64,000 nucleotides of DNA, taken from Rhodocyclaceae bacterium UBA2250. GTDB taxonomy: Bacteria > Pseudomonadota > Gammaproteobacteria > Burkholderiales > Rhodocyclaceae. Below are positions 1-8,143 of this stretch, one piece after another. The position numbers were made by a program, and so were the translations under genes. The stretch lies in contig DDXW01000019.1 of NCBI GenBank assembly GCA_002347285.1, positions 190 to 64,189 of the forward strand, read 5' to 3'. Under the pieces are notes generated by a model, which was not told the origin of the DNA, made no database searches, and saw only the letters and a list, made by a program, of their open reading frames with translations. Every line of letters begins with the position of its first letter. The stretch's first letter is position 1.

Positions 1-513
1 TTCGACATCGACGCCAACGGCATCCTGCACGTTTCGGCCAAGGACAAGGGCACCGGCAAGGAAGCCAAGATCACCATCAAGGCGAACTCCGGCCTGTCCG
101 ACGAGGAGATCCAGCGCATGGTGCGCGATGCCGAGGCCCACGCCGAGGAAGACAAGAAAGCGCATGAACTGGTCGAGGCGCGCAACCAGTGCGACGCCAT
201 GGTGCACTCGGTGAAGAAGGCGCTGGCCGAGCACGGCGACAAGATCGAGGCCGACGAGAAGGCCAAGATCGAGGCCGCCGTGAAGGAAGCCGAGGAAGCC
301 ATCAAGGGCAGCGACAAGGCCGCGATGGAAGCCAAGACCCAGGCGCTCGCAGCCGCCTCGCAGAAGCTCGGCGAGAAGATCTACGCCGAGGCGCAGCAGC
401 AACAGGCCGGCGGCGCCGGAGCCGGCGCCGCGGGCGCGGCCGGCGGCGAGGCGAAGAAGGACGAAGGCGACGTCGTCGATGCCGAGTTCACCGAAGTGAA
501 GGACAAGAAGTAA
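1..513 (+). CDS. dnaK: Chaperone DnaK (Hsp70), C-terminal part
   Basis: The frame is open from the first base, so the gene is cut by the window edge and only its last 170 residues are visible. They begin inside the substrate-binding beta domain ([20 protein letters not shown]), continue through the linker motif [11 protein letters not shown] and the helical lid, and end in a Gly/Ala-rich tail followed by the acidic [14 protein letters not shown], the usual DnaK terminus that contacts co-chaperones. DnaK folds proteins in the cytoplasm in an ATP cycle driven by DnaJ and GrpE. dnaJ follows 77 bp downstream on the same strand, the classical dnaK-dnaJ order. Identification is secure. Confidence 0.97.
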   Translation, partial: FDIDANGILHVSAKDKGTGKEAKITIKANSGLSDEEIQRMVRDAEAHAEEDKKAHELVEARNQCDAMVHSVKKALAEHGDKIEADEKAKIEAAVKEAEEAIKGSDKAAMEAKTQALAAASQKLGEKIYAEAQQQQAGGAGAGAAGAAGGEAKKDEGDVVDAEFTEVKDKK

Positions 514-590
514 TCCGCCGGCAACACGAGTAAACACGGGCCGCCGGCTGGCATTCGCAGCCGCGGCCCATTTGCCTTTCTGAGACAGCC

Positions 591-1727
591 ATGGCCAAAC
601 GCGATTATTACGAGGTGCTCGGCATCAACCGCGACGCCTCCGACGACGAGATCAAGAAAGCCTATCGCCGCCTGGCGATGAAGCACCACCCCGACCGCAA
701 CCCGGACAACCCGAAGGCCGAGGAGCACTTCAAGGAAGCCAAGGAAGCCTACGAGATCCTTTCCGACGCGGGCAAGCGCCAGGCCTACGACCAGTACGGC
801 CATGCCGGCATCGATCCTTCCGCCGGCGGCGGCCCCGGTTTCGGCGGCGCGGGCATGGGCGGTTTCGCCGACGCGTTCTCCGACATCTTCGGCGACATCT
901 TCGGCGGCAGAGGAGGCATGGGCGGCGGCCGCACCAACGTCTATCGCGGCGCCGACCTGCGCTACAACCTCGAGATCACGCTCGAGGAGGCCGCCCGCGG
1001 CACCGAGACGCGCATCCGCATCCCGACCATGGCCGAATGCGACACCTGCCACGGCAGCGGCGCGAAGAAAGGCAGCGAGCCCAAGATCTGCCCGACCTGC
1101 GGCGGCCACGGCCAGGTGCGCATGCAGCAGGGCTTCTTCTCGATCCAGCAGACCTGCCCGAAGTGCCACGGCAGCGGCCGTTACATCGCCGACCCCTGCC
1201 CCAGCTGCCACGGCGCCGGGCGCGTCAAGCAGCACAAGACGCTGTCGGTCAAGATTCCCGCCGGCATCGACGAGGGCGACCGCATCCGGCTGTCGGGCGA
1301 AGGCGAGCCCGGCGTCAACGGCGGCCCACCCGGCGACCTGTATGTGCAGGTTCACCTGAAGCCGCACGCCGTCTTCCAGCGCGACCATGACGACCTGCAT
1401 TGCGAGATGCCGGTAAGCTTCACCGTCGCCGCGCTGGGCGGCGAGATCGAGATTCCCACCCTCGACGGCGTGGCGAAACTCAAAATTCCCGCCGAAACGC
1501 AGACAGGCAAGGTCTTCCGCCTGCGCGGCAAGGGCATCAAGGGCGTACGCTCGATCGGCCATGGCGACCTGCTCTGCCATGTCGTCGTCGAAACGCCGGT
1601 CAGCCTGACCGAACGCCAGAAGGAACTACTGCGCGAGTTCGAGCAGATCAGCCAGGGCGACGCGGCCAAGCACAATCCCAAGGCACAAGGCTGGCTCGAC
1701 CGCGTCCGCGAATTCTTCGGCGGCTGA
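591..1727 (+). CDS. dnaJ: Chaperone DnaJ (Hsp40)
   Basis: 378 residues, full length for DnaJ. An N-terminal J domain (about residues 1-70) carries the HPD motif (KHHPDRNP) that stimulates DnaK ATPase. A Gly/Phe-rich linker follows (about 75-115), then four zinc-binding CxxCxGxG repeats ([32 protein letters not shown], about 149-210) and the C-terminal substrate-binding domains. It delivers unfolded clients to DnaK in the cytoplasm and probably shares a transcript with dnaK upstream. Six bases after its stop codon lies a copy of the dispersed 25-bp repeat, and after that a strong intrinsic terminator. Confidence 0.98.
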   Translation: MAKRDYYEVLGINRDASDDEIKKAYRRLAMKHHPDRNPDNPKAEEHFKEAKEAYEILSDAGKRQAYDQYGHAGIDPSAGGGPGFGGAGMGGFADAFSDIFGDIFGGRGGMGGGRTNVYRGADLRYNLEITLEEAARGTETRIRIPTMAECDTCHGSGAKKGSEPKICPTCGGHGQVRMQQGFFSIQQTCPKCHGSGRYIADPCPSCHGAGRVKQHKTLSVKIPAGIDEGDRIRLSGEGEPGVNGGPPGDLYVQVHLKPHAVFQRDHDDLHCEMPVSFTVAALGGEIEIPTLDGVAKLKIPAETQTGKVFRLRGKGIKGVRSIGHGDLLCHVVVETPVSLTERQKELLREFEQISQGDAAKHNPKAQGWLDRVREFFGG

Positions 1728-1732
1728 GCCCG

Positions 1733-1757
1733 AAAACTCGGCGCTGGCAGGGCGGCG
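1733..1757 (+). repeat. Dispersed 25-bp repeat, copy 1
   Basis: AAAACT followed by the core CGGCGCTGGCAGGGCGGCG, one base different from the commonest form. It starts six bases behind the dnaJ stop codon and ahead of the terminator. See the finding on the dispersed repeat family. Confidence 0.75.
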
Positions 1758-1776
1758 CCAGCTCCGCTCCTACATG

Positions 1777-1810
1777 AATAGGCATGACTTTTTGGCATGC
1801 CTATTTTTTA
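1777..1810 (+). terminator. Intrinsic terminator of dnaKJ
   Basis: Ten-base inverted repeat AATAGGCATG / CATGCCTATT (1777-1786 with 1796-1805) around a 9-base loop, followed by a run of T. It lies about 50 bp behind dnaJ and would end the dnaK-dnaJ transcript. Confidence 0.85.
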
Positions 1811-2054
1811 TTTATTTATCAATAGATTAAAAAATTATTGCCAAACTCGATCATGACATCCTGTCAGTCGCCATGAATCACGAGATATCCTCATTTTAAA
1901 TTTTTAATTTTATATACAATGACATACAAGGCACCCCTCAAGTAGGCATATAGCATATAAAGTGCATCAGGTTGAGTGAACAACCTTGGTTCCAAGTTTG
2001 TTCCGGGATGAAGGATCCCGAATTTTTTCAACCAACTCTCTTCGAAGGGGATTT
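1811..2054. other. AT-rich intergenic stretch ahead of the Met-rich gene
   Basis: No gene is visible between the dnaJ terminator and the Met-rich protein. Much of 1800-1960 is strikingly AT-rich against the GC-rich surroundings, with long A/T tracts. It probably holds the promoter of the next gene and may bind a nucleoid protein such as IHF or H-NS-like factors. No -35/-10 pair can be assigned with confidence. Confidence 0.5.
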
Positions 2055-2528
2055 ATGAAAACCAAGTCGATCGGTATCGCCTCCATCCTTTCTCTCGGCA
2101 TTGCAGGCGCAGCAATCGCCGCTGATCAGAAAGGCATGAGCGGCATGTCCGGCATGCAGGGCATGTCCGGCATGGAAGGCCAAAAAGGCATGAGCGGTAT
2201 GTCTGGCATGGGTGGTATGTCCGGGATGTCCGGCATGCAAGGTCAGAAGGGTATGTCTGGCATGTCCGGTATGGGCGGCATGAGCGGCATGAGCGGCATG
2301 TCCGGCATGGAAGGCATGGAAGGCAAGAAAAAAGGCAAGCAGCAAGGCATGAGCGGCATGTCCGGTATGTCTGGCATGGAAGGCCAGAAGGGCATGTCCG
2401 GCATGAGCGGCATGTCTGGCATGCAAGGTCAGAAGGGTATGTCTGGCATGTCTGGCATGTCTGGCATGTCTGGCATGTCTGGCATGTCCGGCATGGGCGG
2501 CATGTCTGGCATGGAAGGCAAGAAGTAA
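2055..2528 (+). CDS. Exported methionine-rich MSGM-repeat protein
   Basis: The start at 2055 was chosen over an ATG at 1986 because GAAGGGG precedes it and a clean signal peptide begins there (MKTKSIGIASILSLGIAGAA, then IAA-DQK). The mature part, about 134 residues, is almost entirely low complexity: runs of MSGM/SGM with GGM, QGM and EGM variants, broken by EGQKG, QGQKG and one basic block EGKKKGKQQG. By my count it has some 36 methionines, about a quarter of the residues, and no cysteine. Met-rich repeats in periplasmic proteins are known to bind Cu(I) or Ag(I), or to be oxidised sacrificially; either role here is inference. The DNA repeats should make the gene length-variable. A strong terminator follows. 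I do not recognise a named family. Confidence 0.85.
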   Translation: MKTKSIGIASILSLGIAGAAIAADQKGMSGMSGMQGMSGMEGQKGMSGMSGMGGMSGMSGMQGQKGMSGMSGMGGMSGMSGMSGMEGMEGKKKGKQQGMSGMSGMSGMEGQKGMSGMSGMSGMQGQKGMSGMSGMSGMSGMSGMSGMGGMSGMEGKK

Positions 2529-2548
2529 CTCCCGCTCTGATGGCACTC

Positions 2549-2578
2549 AAGATGGGAGGGTAACCTCCCATCTTTTTT
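2549..2578 (+). terminator. Intrinsic terminator of the Met-rich gene
   Basis: Hairpin AAGATGGGAGG / CCTCCCATCTT with a GTAA loop followed directly by a run of T. It lies 20 bp behind the stop codon of the Met-rich gene and separates it from the next small gene. Confidence 0.9.
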
Positions 2579-2600
2579 ATCGGTCAATCACTCCTCGACC

Positions 2601-2924
2601 ATGAAACATACCCGTTGGATGTTCGCGACGCTATTCAGCGCGATCGCACCCTTGAGCGGCGTGTCGCATGCCGACTCCGCCCCCTACGTCGCCGGACTCG
2701 CCCCCTGGGAACGACCGGCACAAGCTCCACGGATCACCGCCGCCACGCCGCCTTCCCCCAAGGTCGCCCTGCATGGCGTTCAGGAGCCGGTCCCCGCCAG
2801 CCTGAAATTCCTCGATCATCAGGGTGGCTGGTACAACCCCTTCATCCAGCCCGGCATGCCCGGTCCATATGACTTGCGTGGCTGGCACTCGATCCCGCCC
2901 TCTTCCAGGCAGAACAAGAAATGA
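2601..2924 (+). CDS. Small exported protein of unknown function
   Basis: 107 residues. The N-terminus looks like a signal peptide (MKHTRWMFATLFSAIAPLSG, cleavage probably after VSHA). The mature part is Pro-rich and ends in WYNPFIQPGMPGPYDLRGWH and a short basic tail. No cysteines and no domain I recognise. It sits just behind the terminator of the Met-rich gene, on the same strand, so co-transcription is unlikely but a related extracytoplasmic role is possible. Codon use fits the surroundings, and the signal peptide argues that it is real. Confidence 0.6.
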   Translation: MKHTRWMFATLFSAIAPLSGVSHADSAPYVAGLAPWERPAQAPRITAATPPSPKVALHGVQEPVPASLKFLDHQGGWYNPFIQPGMPGPYDLRGWHSIPPSSRQNKK

Positions 2925-3093
2925 CCAAGCAGGATACGTTCATCGGCTGATCGAGCGTGAATACCTGCGCCAGGTGATGGCCAAATACGGCGGCAACCGG
3001 CAGAAAACCGCCGCCGTGCTCGGCATCAGCGAACGGCACATCTACCGTCTCATCGAGAAATACGCCATCGGCGAAAAAGGCGGCGGCGCGTAA
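2921..3093 (+). pseudogene. Small Fis-type helix-turn-helix gene, frameshifted
   Basis: From about 2945 one frame encodes LIEREYLRQVMAKYGGNRQ followed by KTAAVLGISERHIYRLIEKY, a clear Fis-type HTH of the kind ending NtrC-family regulators. That frame has no good start: its ATG codons lie far upstream inside the preceding gene or inside the HTH. An ATG at 2921 begins MTKQDTFIG in another frame and stops after nine codons; a one-base shift near 2940 would join the two into a protein of about 57 residues. Best read as a small Fis-like regulator broken by a frameshift, or a leftover of a larger sigma-54 activator. Its stop codon lies inside a copy of the dispersed repeat. Confidence 0.55.
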
Positions 3094-3116
3094 AACTCGG
3101 CGCTGGCGGGGCGGCG
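3092..3116 (+). repeat. Dispersed 25-bp repeat, copy 2
   Basis: Perfect form: AAAACT then CGGCGCTGGCGGGGCGGCG. The first two A bases are the end of the stop codon of the Fis-type HTH remnant. Its last eight bases GGGCGGCG pair with CGCCGCCC at 3121-3128, so here the copy is part of a hairpin between two convergent genes. Confidence 0.85.
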
Positions 3117-3136
3117 GATTCGCCGCCCGTTACCCA

Positions 3137-3883
3137 TCAGACGATCAGGGTATCCATTAGATCGATCATGAACTCGGCATCCTCGCGGCTGGACGGATCC
3201 CATGCGTTGACACCAATATCGCGCAAAATGGCCCGGCCCTTATCGTCCTGTCCCATCGCGCACAGCAGTTGCTGCAACTGCCCAGCCTTGCCTGCCAGCT
3301 TGGGACCGACCAGCAGCATATGGTGGATGACATGTATCTGGCTTTTCAGGATCACCTTGAGCTGATCGCGGATCATCGGAGAAAGATCGTTGAAGGTTTC
3401 GGCCAGGATGAATCCCGCGTCGGCTTCCTGCTTCATCAGGTCCTTGGCGACCAGCACGTAGTTGTCGCGCTGGACGATCTGAATGTCGTTCGGGCCGATA
3501 TCCGCCGGTTCGAGCATGATGCGACAGATCATGTTGACCTCCGGATCCTTGGTTGCGGAAACTCGCATGCCCGGCTTGAAGTCCTCGATACGACCGACCG
3601 GGCTGCTGGCATTGACGGCGATGATCGCTTCGTCGGGACGGGATTGGGGATGCGCCACGGGCGCGAAGCCCTTGTCGCGCAGCAGCAGCGAGGCATCGTA
3701 AGGGTTGGCGTAGATCAGGTCGATCTTGTCGGCGGTGATGGCGTTCCGGCAGCTCTCGAAATCGTCGAACAGTTCGAGATGAATCGCCTCGCCAAGGCTT
3801 TTCTGCAGCCAGGTGTTGAACACGAACCAGCCTGACAGGTATTTGGTGTTGAAGTCCGGGCTAATCGTCAGCAGGTGCGGCAT
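3137..3883 (-). CDS. Cytoplasmic PhnD-like ligand-binding protein
   Basis: 248 residues from the ATG at 3883 (MPHLLTISPDFN), which has GAAAGG upstream; longer versions of the frame run into the PAS gene. The sequence has the layout of the PhnD/phosphonate-binding domain of periplasmic binding proteins: an N-terminal lobe with IDLIYANPYDASLLLRDKGF, a middle part with GRIEDFKPGMRVSATKDPE, and a C-terminal lobe. There is no signal peptide, so it probably senses a small molecule in the cytoplasm rather than feeding a transporter, and no permease gene is nearby. It is the last gene of the kinase-GTPase operon, 20 bp behind the PAS gene. The ligand cannot be inferred. Confidence 0.7.
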   Translation of the reverse strand: MPHLLTISPDFNTKYLSGWFVFNTWLQKSLGEAIHLELFDDFESCRNAITADKIDLIYANPYDASLLLRDKGFAPVAHPQSRPDEAIIAVNASSPVGRIEDFKPGMRVSATKDPEVNMICRIMLEPADIGPNDIQIVQRDNYVLVAKDLMKQEADAGFILAETFNDLSPMIRDQLKVILKSQIHVIHHMLLVGPKLAGKAGQLQQLLCAMGQDDKGRAILRDIGVNAWDPSSREDAEFMIDLMDTLIV

Positions 3884-3903
3884 GACTTTCCTTTCATCCA
3901 GGG

Positions 3904-4380
3904 CTAACGCAGCGTCTTGTAGAGGGCGGACATTTCCTCGACCTTGCGACGCGATGGCTTGCGCCGTACCGAGGTGTAGCCAACGATCTGGCCATCGCGG
4001 ATGTTCGGCACCACCGTGGCGTACACCCAGTAATAAGCGCCGTCCTTGCGCAGGTTCTTGACGTAGCCGTGCCACTTGATGCCCTTGGAGATCGTGTCCC
4101 AGAGATCCTTGAACGCGGGGGCCGGCATGTCCGGGTGGCGCAGGATGTAGTGTTGTTCGCCGATCAATTCCTGCTCGGAATACCCGGACATTTCCACGAA
4201 GATCGGATTGGCGTGCGTGATGATGCCGATCGGATCCGTGCGCGAGACGATCAGTTTGCCTTCGGGGAAAGGCACTTCGCGATCGACGACAATGACCTTG
4301 CGGCGAAAGCCATCAAAATAGGTCAGCGTGTGCTCCTCGCCGCTATGGCCGCCCAGGTCATCGGGAGTCATGTCTCTCAT
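3904..4380 (-). CDS. Aer-like PAS domain protein
   Basis: 158 residues. The core (about 38-150) closely resembles the FAD-binding PAS domain of the aerotaxis receptor Aer: THANPIFVEMSGYSEQELIG, then RHPDMPAPAFKDLWDTI, then GYVKNLRKDGAYYWVYATV. There is no transmembrane segment, HAMP or chemoreceptor signalling domain, so it is a stand-alone soluble sensor. By analogy it may bind flavin and report redox state; this is inference. It lies 11 bp behind the roadblock gene and 20 bp ahead of the PhnD-like gene, in one operon with the kinase-GTPase fusion, and may be its input module. Confidence 0.8.
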   Translation of the reverse strand: MRDMTPDDLGGHSGEEHTLTYFDGFRRKVIVVDREVPFPEGKLIVSRTDPIGIITHANPIFVEMSGYSEQELIGEQHYILRHPDMPAPAFKDLWDTISKGIKWHGYVKNLRKDGAYYWVYATVVPNIRDGQIVGYTSVRRKPSRRKVEEMSALYKTLR

Positions 4381-4391
4381 GGCGCTCCCCT

Positions 4392-4754
4392 CTAAAGCAG
4401 TTTGGCGAGGCTTTCCGCTGCACGCCGGGCATCCAGGAATATCAGTCCCAGCTTGGCGCTCGGACGGGCAATGACGGACAGCACCGCGTCCGCGCCGGCA
4501 TGGATCATCAGGATATAGCCTTCCTTGCCCTTGACCATCACCTGCTCCAGCGTGCCGCAGCCCAGTTCCGCCGAACTACGGTCGCCCAGCGTCAGCATGG
4601 CGGCGTTCATCGCGCCGACCCGGTCCTCGTCGAGATTCGCCGGCAACAGGCTGGCGATCATCAAGCCGTCCGTGGAAATCACCGCGGACGCGGTGATATC
4701 GGCTGAACTGCCGTTCAGTTCGCTCAAGACGGAACGTATCATTTCCTCACGCAT
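4392..4754 (-). CDS. Roadblock/LC7 domain protein (MglB-like)
   Basis: 120 residues forming one roadblock/LC7 fold: an N-terminal helix (MREEMIRSVLSELNG), ASAVISTDGLMIASLLP, DRVGAMNAAMLTLGDRSSAEL, and a C-terminal strand with GYILMIHAGADAVLSVIARP. Proteins of this family, such as MglB, are partners and often GTPase-activating proteins of small Ras-like GTPases such as MglA. A Ras-like GTPase domain is encoded two genes upstream in the same operon, which makes this its likely regulator. The pairing is inferred from context. Confidence 0.85.
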   Translation of the reverse strand: MREEMIRSVLSELNGSSADITASAVISTDGLMIASLLPANLDEDRVGAMNAAMLTLGDRSSAELGCGTLEQVMVKGKEGYILMIHAGADAVLSVIARPSAKLGLIFLDARRAAESLAKLL

Positions 4755-4797
4755 AACGATTCTCCTTCAAGACCTTGTTCGGTTCGCGCGCAAGCGC

Positions 4798-5439
4798 TCA
4801 GAGGGACGGCGCGTAACGCCTGAACAGCCACCAGACCAGATCGACGAATGTCCGCTGGTCGAATTTCGGCGCGCCGGCAACGACCAGCACGAAAACCTGA
4901 TCCGCGACCTGCATGGGCCAGAACCCGATCTGTCCGTTGCCGGCGGCATCCACGGCCGCCCAACCCTTGGCATGGCTGCGCAGATTGTTTTCGAGCAGGA
5001 AGCGATGCCGCTGCTGGAGCGTGGCGACCTCGGCCGCCAGCGCGGAAAGTTCCTCCTCGACCTCGTGCGCGAAGCCTGCATTGGCGAGATGGAAACCCTG
5101 CCCGTCCGCGAGCAAGGCGCGCCCTTCGCTGGACAGCGCGCCCAGCAGCATCGGCACGTCGCGCTCCATGTTCAACTCCGGCACGTTCATCAACTGATCG
5201 GCGCCGTGAATCCAGCCGAGTTCCTGCATGCGATAGAGCAATTCGAGTAGCGAACGCGGTTCCTGCTCGGGATCGATCTGCCGCAGGCCGGATTCGTCGA
5301 GCGCGATGCTGTGCGACATGCCGAGCAAGCGAACCAGCAATTTTCGCGCGGCATCGTCGGGTGCCGCCATCGCCGCATGATAGGCCCCGGCCGGCGTGAC
5401 CACCGCGAAGGTATTGGGATTCAGGACATAGTCAGACAT
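4798..5439 (-). CDS. Uncharacterised protein of the kinase-GTPase operon
   Basis: 213 residues. The start overlaps the end of the kinase-GTPase gene by 8 bp, so the two are translationally coupled. The N-terminal half is mostly helical (DDAARKLLVRLLGMSHSIAL, LLELLYRMQELGWI). The middle has a likely coiled coil (EVEEELSALAAEVATLQQRH). The C-terminal part (about 155-213, GWAAVDAAGNGQIGFWPMQV, then VFVLVVAGAPKFDQRTFVDLV) looks like a small alpha/beta domain that could be a divergent roadblock fold, though I cannot establish that. No signal peptide. Probably an adaptor or effector of the GTPase. Confidence 0.7.
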   Translation of the reverse strand: MSDYVLNPNTFAVVTPAGAYHAAMAAPDDAARKLLVRLLGMSHSIALDESGLRQIDPEQEPRSLLELLYRMQELGWIHGADQLMNVPELNMERDVPMLLGALSSEGRALLADGQGFHLANAGFAHEVEEELSALAAEVATLQQRHRFLLENNLRSHAKGWAAVDAAGNGQIGFWPMQVADQVFVLVVAGAPKFDQRTFVDLVWWLFRRYAPSL

Positions 5440-6937
5440 CGTAATCTTGCACTCCCGGATCGATGGAATACAGCAGAGCCTGAATCAGCATCGCCATGTC
5501 CCCCTTCTCGCGCGCATCGACCTCGAACACGGGCGGGTTGAGCTTGTTCGGCCGGTCCCCGTCGAGCAGGAAACGATAATAATCCTCTAGCGTCGGCCCA
5601 GCGCCCACCGTCATGAAATTGACGCCGATCACCACCTTGGTCTTCTCGATCAGCCCGCCGAACTGATCCAGATAGAACTTCAGGTCCTCTAGCGGCGCTT
5701 TCCTGGAATTGTCGATCAGGATCACCAATCCCAGCGCCCCCTTTTGCAGGATCTCCCACATGAAATCGAAGCGCTCCTGACCAGGCGTGCCATACAGATG
5801 CACCCGCTCCGTATCGCTTAAGTTCATTATGCCATAGTCCATCGCCACGGTTGTCTGCTGCTTCCGGGCGCGCGTCATGTCGGTAGCCTGCCGATCCGTA
5901 CCCACCACCTTCGAATCACTCAGCACCGAAACCGCCGTCGATTTCCCCGCGCCGACGGGGCCGGCGAACAGAATCTTGTGATTGCGCACCGCCTTGCGCG
6001 GCGTGTAGGCGAACGGCGGGGTCGTGGTCGTCGGCGGCTCCGCGTTGCTGGTTACCCGCAGGCGTTCCAGTAACTGGCCTGCGCCCTGCGGACGATCTTC
6101 CTGCTTGAGCATCAGCGTCCAGTCGATCAATTGCAGGAACGAGGCCGAGAAACGGCCCTGCGCGGACGACCGCGTCGCCGCGACCAGCGGATCGGCGTGC
6201 CCTTGCTGCACGGCCGTCATGCGCGTCACCGCATCCACGGGCGTGCCGCCGGTCACGCAGCGATACAAGGTGGCGCCGACGGCATACAAGTCGGACCACG
6301 GCCCCTGCGTGCCGCCCTCGACATACTGCTCGATCGGCGCATAGCCCGGCGTCAGCGCGCAGATGCCTTCCTGGCCCGTCGAGCCGAATTCCAGGCGTGC
6401 CGCCCCGAAATCCAGCAGCAGCGAGGTGCCGTCCTGGCGCAGATAGATGTTGCCAGGCTTGATGTCACGATGCAGATACTTCTTCGCATGGACGCTGCGC
6501 AGTCCTTCCAGGATCGGCACGAATATTCTTTTCAGGCGCTCCTCGTCCAGGCCCGCCGGCTCCTGGCGGATGACCTCGGCCAGGCTGCGCCCTTCCTCGA
6601 AGTCCATGACGATGTAGGCCGTGCCGTTTGCGGCGAAGTAGCGCGACACGCGCACGATGTTCGGGTGCTTGAACTGCGCCAGTACCTGCGCCTCGCTGAC
6701 GAAGGCATCGAGGCCGAACTGGTAGATCTCCGCATCCTCGTCCGGCTTGAGCGAAACCTGGATCCCCTCGCGTTGCACCAGGTCGGACGGGAAATATTCC
6801 TTGATCGCCACCGCCGTCTTCAGATTGACATCCCATCCCTGATAAGTGATGCCGAAGGCACCCGCCCCCAACACCCGGTCGAGCCGATATTCCTGCAGCA
6901 GGGTGCCCGTTGGCAGGGCCGCGTCGGCGATCGACAT
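5432..6937 (-). CDS. Ser/Thr protein kinase fused to a Ras-like GTPase
   Basis: 501 residues in two domains. Residues about 15-285 are a eukaryotic-type protein kinase: glycine loop GAGAFG, ATP lysine in VAIKEYFP, catalytic HRDIKPGN and metal-binding DFGAAR, so it should be active. Residues about 315-500 are a small GTPase: P-loop GPVGAGKST and a switch II region LYGTPGQERF in place of DTPGQE; VIGVNFMT sits where the NKxD-like element would be expected but lacks it. There is no transmembrane segment. The GTPase part resembles the MglA-related ATP/GTP-binding proteins that work with roadblock partners, and a roadblock protein is encoded in the same operon. The stop codon of the preceding gene abuts its start. 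Kinase and GTPase in one chain suggest a self-contained switch; substrate and process are unknown. Confidence 0.88.
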   Translation of the reverse strand: MSIADAALPTGTLLQEYRLDRVLGAGAFGITYQGWDVNLKTAVAIKEYFPSDLVQREGIQVSLKPDEDAEIYQFGLDAFVSEAQVLAQFKHPNIVRVSRYFAANGTAYIVMDFEEGRSLAEVIRQEPAGLDEERLKRIFVPILEGLRSVHAKKYLHRDIKPGNIYLRQDGTSLLLDFGAARLEFGSTGQEGICALTPGYAPIEQYVEGGTQGPWSDLYAVGATLYRCVTGGTPVDAVTRMTAVQQGHADPLVAATRSSAQGRFSASFLQLIDWTLMLKQEDRPQGAGQLLERLRVTSNAEPPTTTTPPFAYTPRKAVRNHKILFAGPVGAGKSTAVSVLSDSKVVGTDRQATDMTRARKQQTTVAMDYGIMNLSDTERVHLYGTPGQERFDFMWEILQKGALGLVILIDNSRKAPLEDLKFYLDQFGGLIEKTKVVIGVNFMTVGAGPTLEDYYRFLLDGDRPNKLNPPVFEVDAREKGDMAMLIQALLYSIDPGVQDYDV

Positions 6938-8143
6938 TTACGAAAGGAACCTGCGCAAATGCCGCATCACCTGGCCGAACAGGCGGCGGTTACCCTGCTC
7001 GACCGGCGCCGGCGGCGGCTCGATCAGATAGTCGGTGGCGCGCTTGGACGCCCCCATCAGCCCGATGGCGTTCGCGCTGCTGTAATACGCGAACACATGC
7101 CTCTGCGGAATTCCCAAGGCCTCCGACACGTGCGTCAGGCGCATCGGCTGTCCGGCTATCAAGGCGGAAATCCGCATCGCATCGGGTAATTCGAGCAGCC
7201 GTGTCAGATTCGGCCAGTGACGCAAATAGACACGCTCATTCAGATTGGTATCGCTCGGCAGCTTGCCGCTATACGTCCAGGCCGCCACTTTCCAAAGCAG
7301 CGCCTGCGTGCTGGCGAAATAAAACCCACCGACCTCCGGCGATTCGCCATCCACCAACCGCACATCGATGGCCGAATCCGGAAAGTCCCGCTTGCACATG
7401 CGTTTGAGCATCTCGTCGTCGAGCGCGACACGGATCATCCGCCGGTTCGGATCGATAACGAACAACAGCTTCTGCATCAGGCTGACCTTGACGGCCTGCC
7501 GCGTCCGCTCCGCCTCCGCGACCGCCTTCTGCAACTTGCCGAACAGCCGGCCCTCCAACGTCATCAACACGCTCCGCGCTTGGGTATCGTTCCCGATATC
7601 GATATCCGCCGCGCTGCCGCAAACGTCGGAATAATCCTTCGGCGACGGCGGTTGCACCGGTTTCAAACTATGCGTGACCGTTCTCTCCAACTCGAGATCG
7701 AGCACCGGCACCTTCTGCGTCGAAGGTTCGACATCCTTGGCTTTCGGCGCGGCGGCGACCGCTGGCGACGCGACCGGAACCGGCTGGTTGGGAGCGGACT
7801 TGCGCGCCGCGCCCTCGCCCAGTTTGGCGGACAAGCGCTCCAGAACGGCGGTGAACGCCTGCATCTTGATCGGCTTGACGAGAACCCCTTCGGCGTGTGC
7901 GATACCCTCGTCCTTGACCGACAGCGCCACGGCCGGGCGACCGGGATGCTCGGTCCGGTACTTCTCCCAAGCCGCCACCGCCCCGACGCCATCGACATCA
8001 ACGATCACCATGTTCGCCTCAGCCCCATCGGCGAACGCGCACAGCCCCTTGGCTGGCCCTTGGAACACCATCGACAACGTATCGCGCATGCGCTGCGTCG
8101 CGCCGATCAGATCGGCCTTCAAAAGGGTGCGCGATGACTTCAT
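6938..8143 (-). CDS. Receiver-like protein of unknown function
   Basis: 401 residues. The first 110 look like a degenerate response-regulator receiver: ANMVIVDVDGVGAVAAWEKY in the position of the phospho-acceptor strand, and VLVKPIKMQAFTAVLERL with the conserved KP near the end. A Pro/Ala-rich linker follows. The C-terminal 220 residues contain a basic, helical segment and end with LTHVSEALGIPQRHVFAYYS, a possible winged-helix. No known output domain is evident. The start overlaps the stop of the preceding gene by 4 bp and its own stop abuts the start of the kinase-GTPase gene, so all three are made together. Probably an adaptor or regulator of the same pathway. Confidence 0.7.
   Translation of the reverse strand: MKSSRTLLKADLIGATQRMRDTLSMVFQGPAKGLCAFADGAEANMVIVDVDGVGAVAAWEKYRTEHPGRPAVALSVKDEGIAHAEGVLVKPIKMQAFTAVLERLSAKLGEGAARKSAPNQPVPVASPAVAAAPKAKDVEPSTQKVPVLDLELERTVTHSLKPVQPPSPKDYSDVCGSAADIDIGNDTQARSVLMTLEGRLFGKLQKAVAEAERTRQAVKVSLMQKLLFVIDPNRRMIRVALDDEMLKRMCKRDFPDSAIDVRLVDGESPEVGGFYFASTQALLWKVAAWTYSGKLPSDTNLNERVYLRHWPNLTRLLELPDAMRISALIAGQPMRLTHVSEALGIPQRHVFAYYSSANAIGLMGASKRATDYLIEPPPAPVEQGNRRLFGQVMRHLRRFLS

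Noticed and set aside
2055..2528. Tandem DNA repeats in the Met-rich gene, considered as a CRISPR array or satellite.
   Set aside because: The periodicity is 9-15 bp without spacers, and the reading frame with signal peptide, ribosome site and terminator shows a coding gene.
3109..3128. GGGCGGCG-GATT-CGCCGCCC hairpin considered as terminator of the signalling operon.
   Set aside because: No T run follows on either strand and the first arm belongs to a copy of the dispersed repeat, so the function cannot be assigned.
3137..3883. PhnD-like gene considered as part of a phosphonate transporter.
   Set aside because: No signal peptide, permease or ATPase gene is next to it, and it belongs to the signalling operon.
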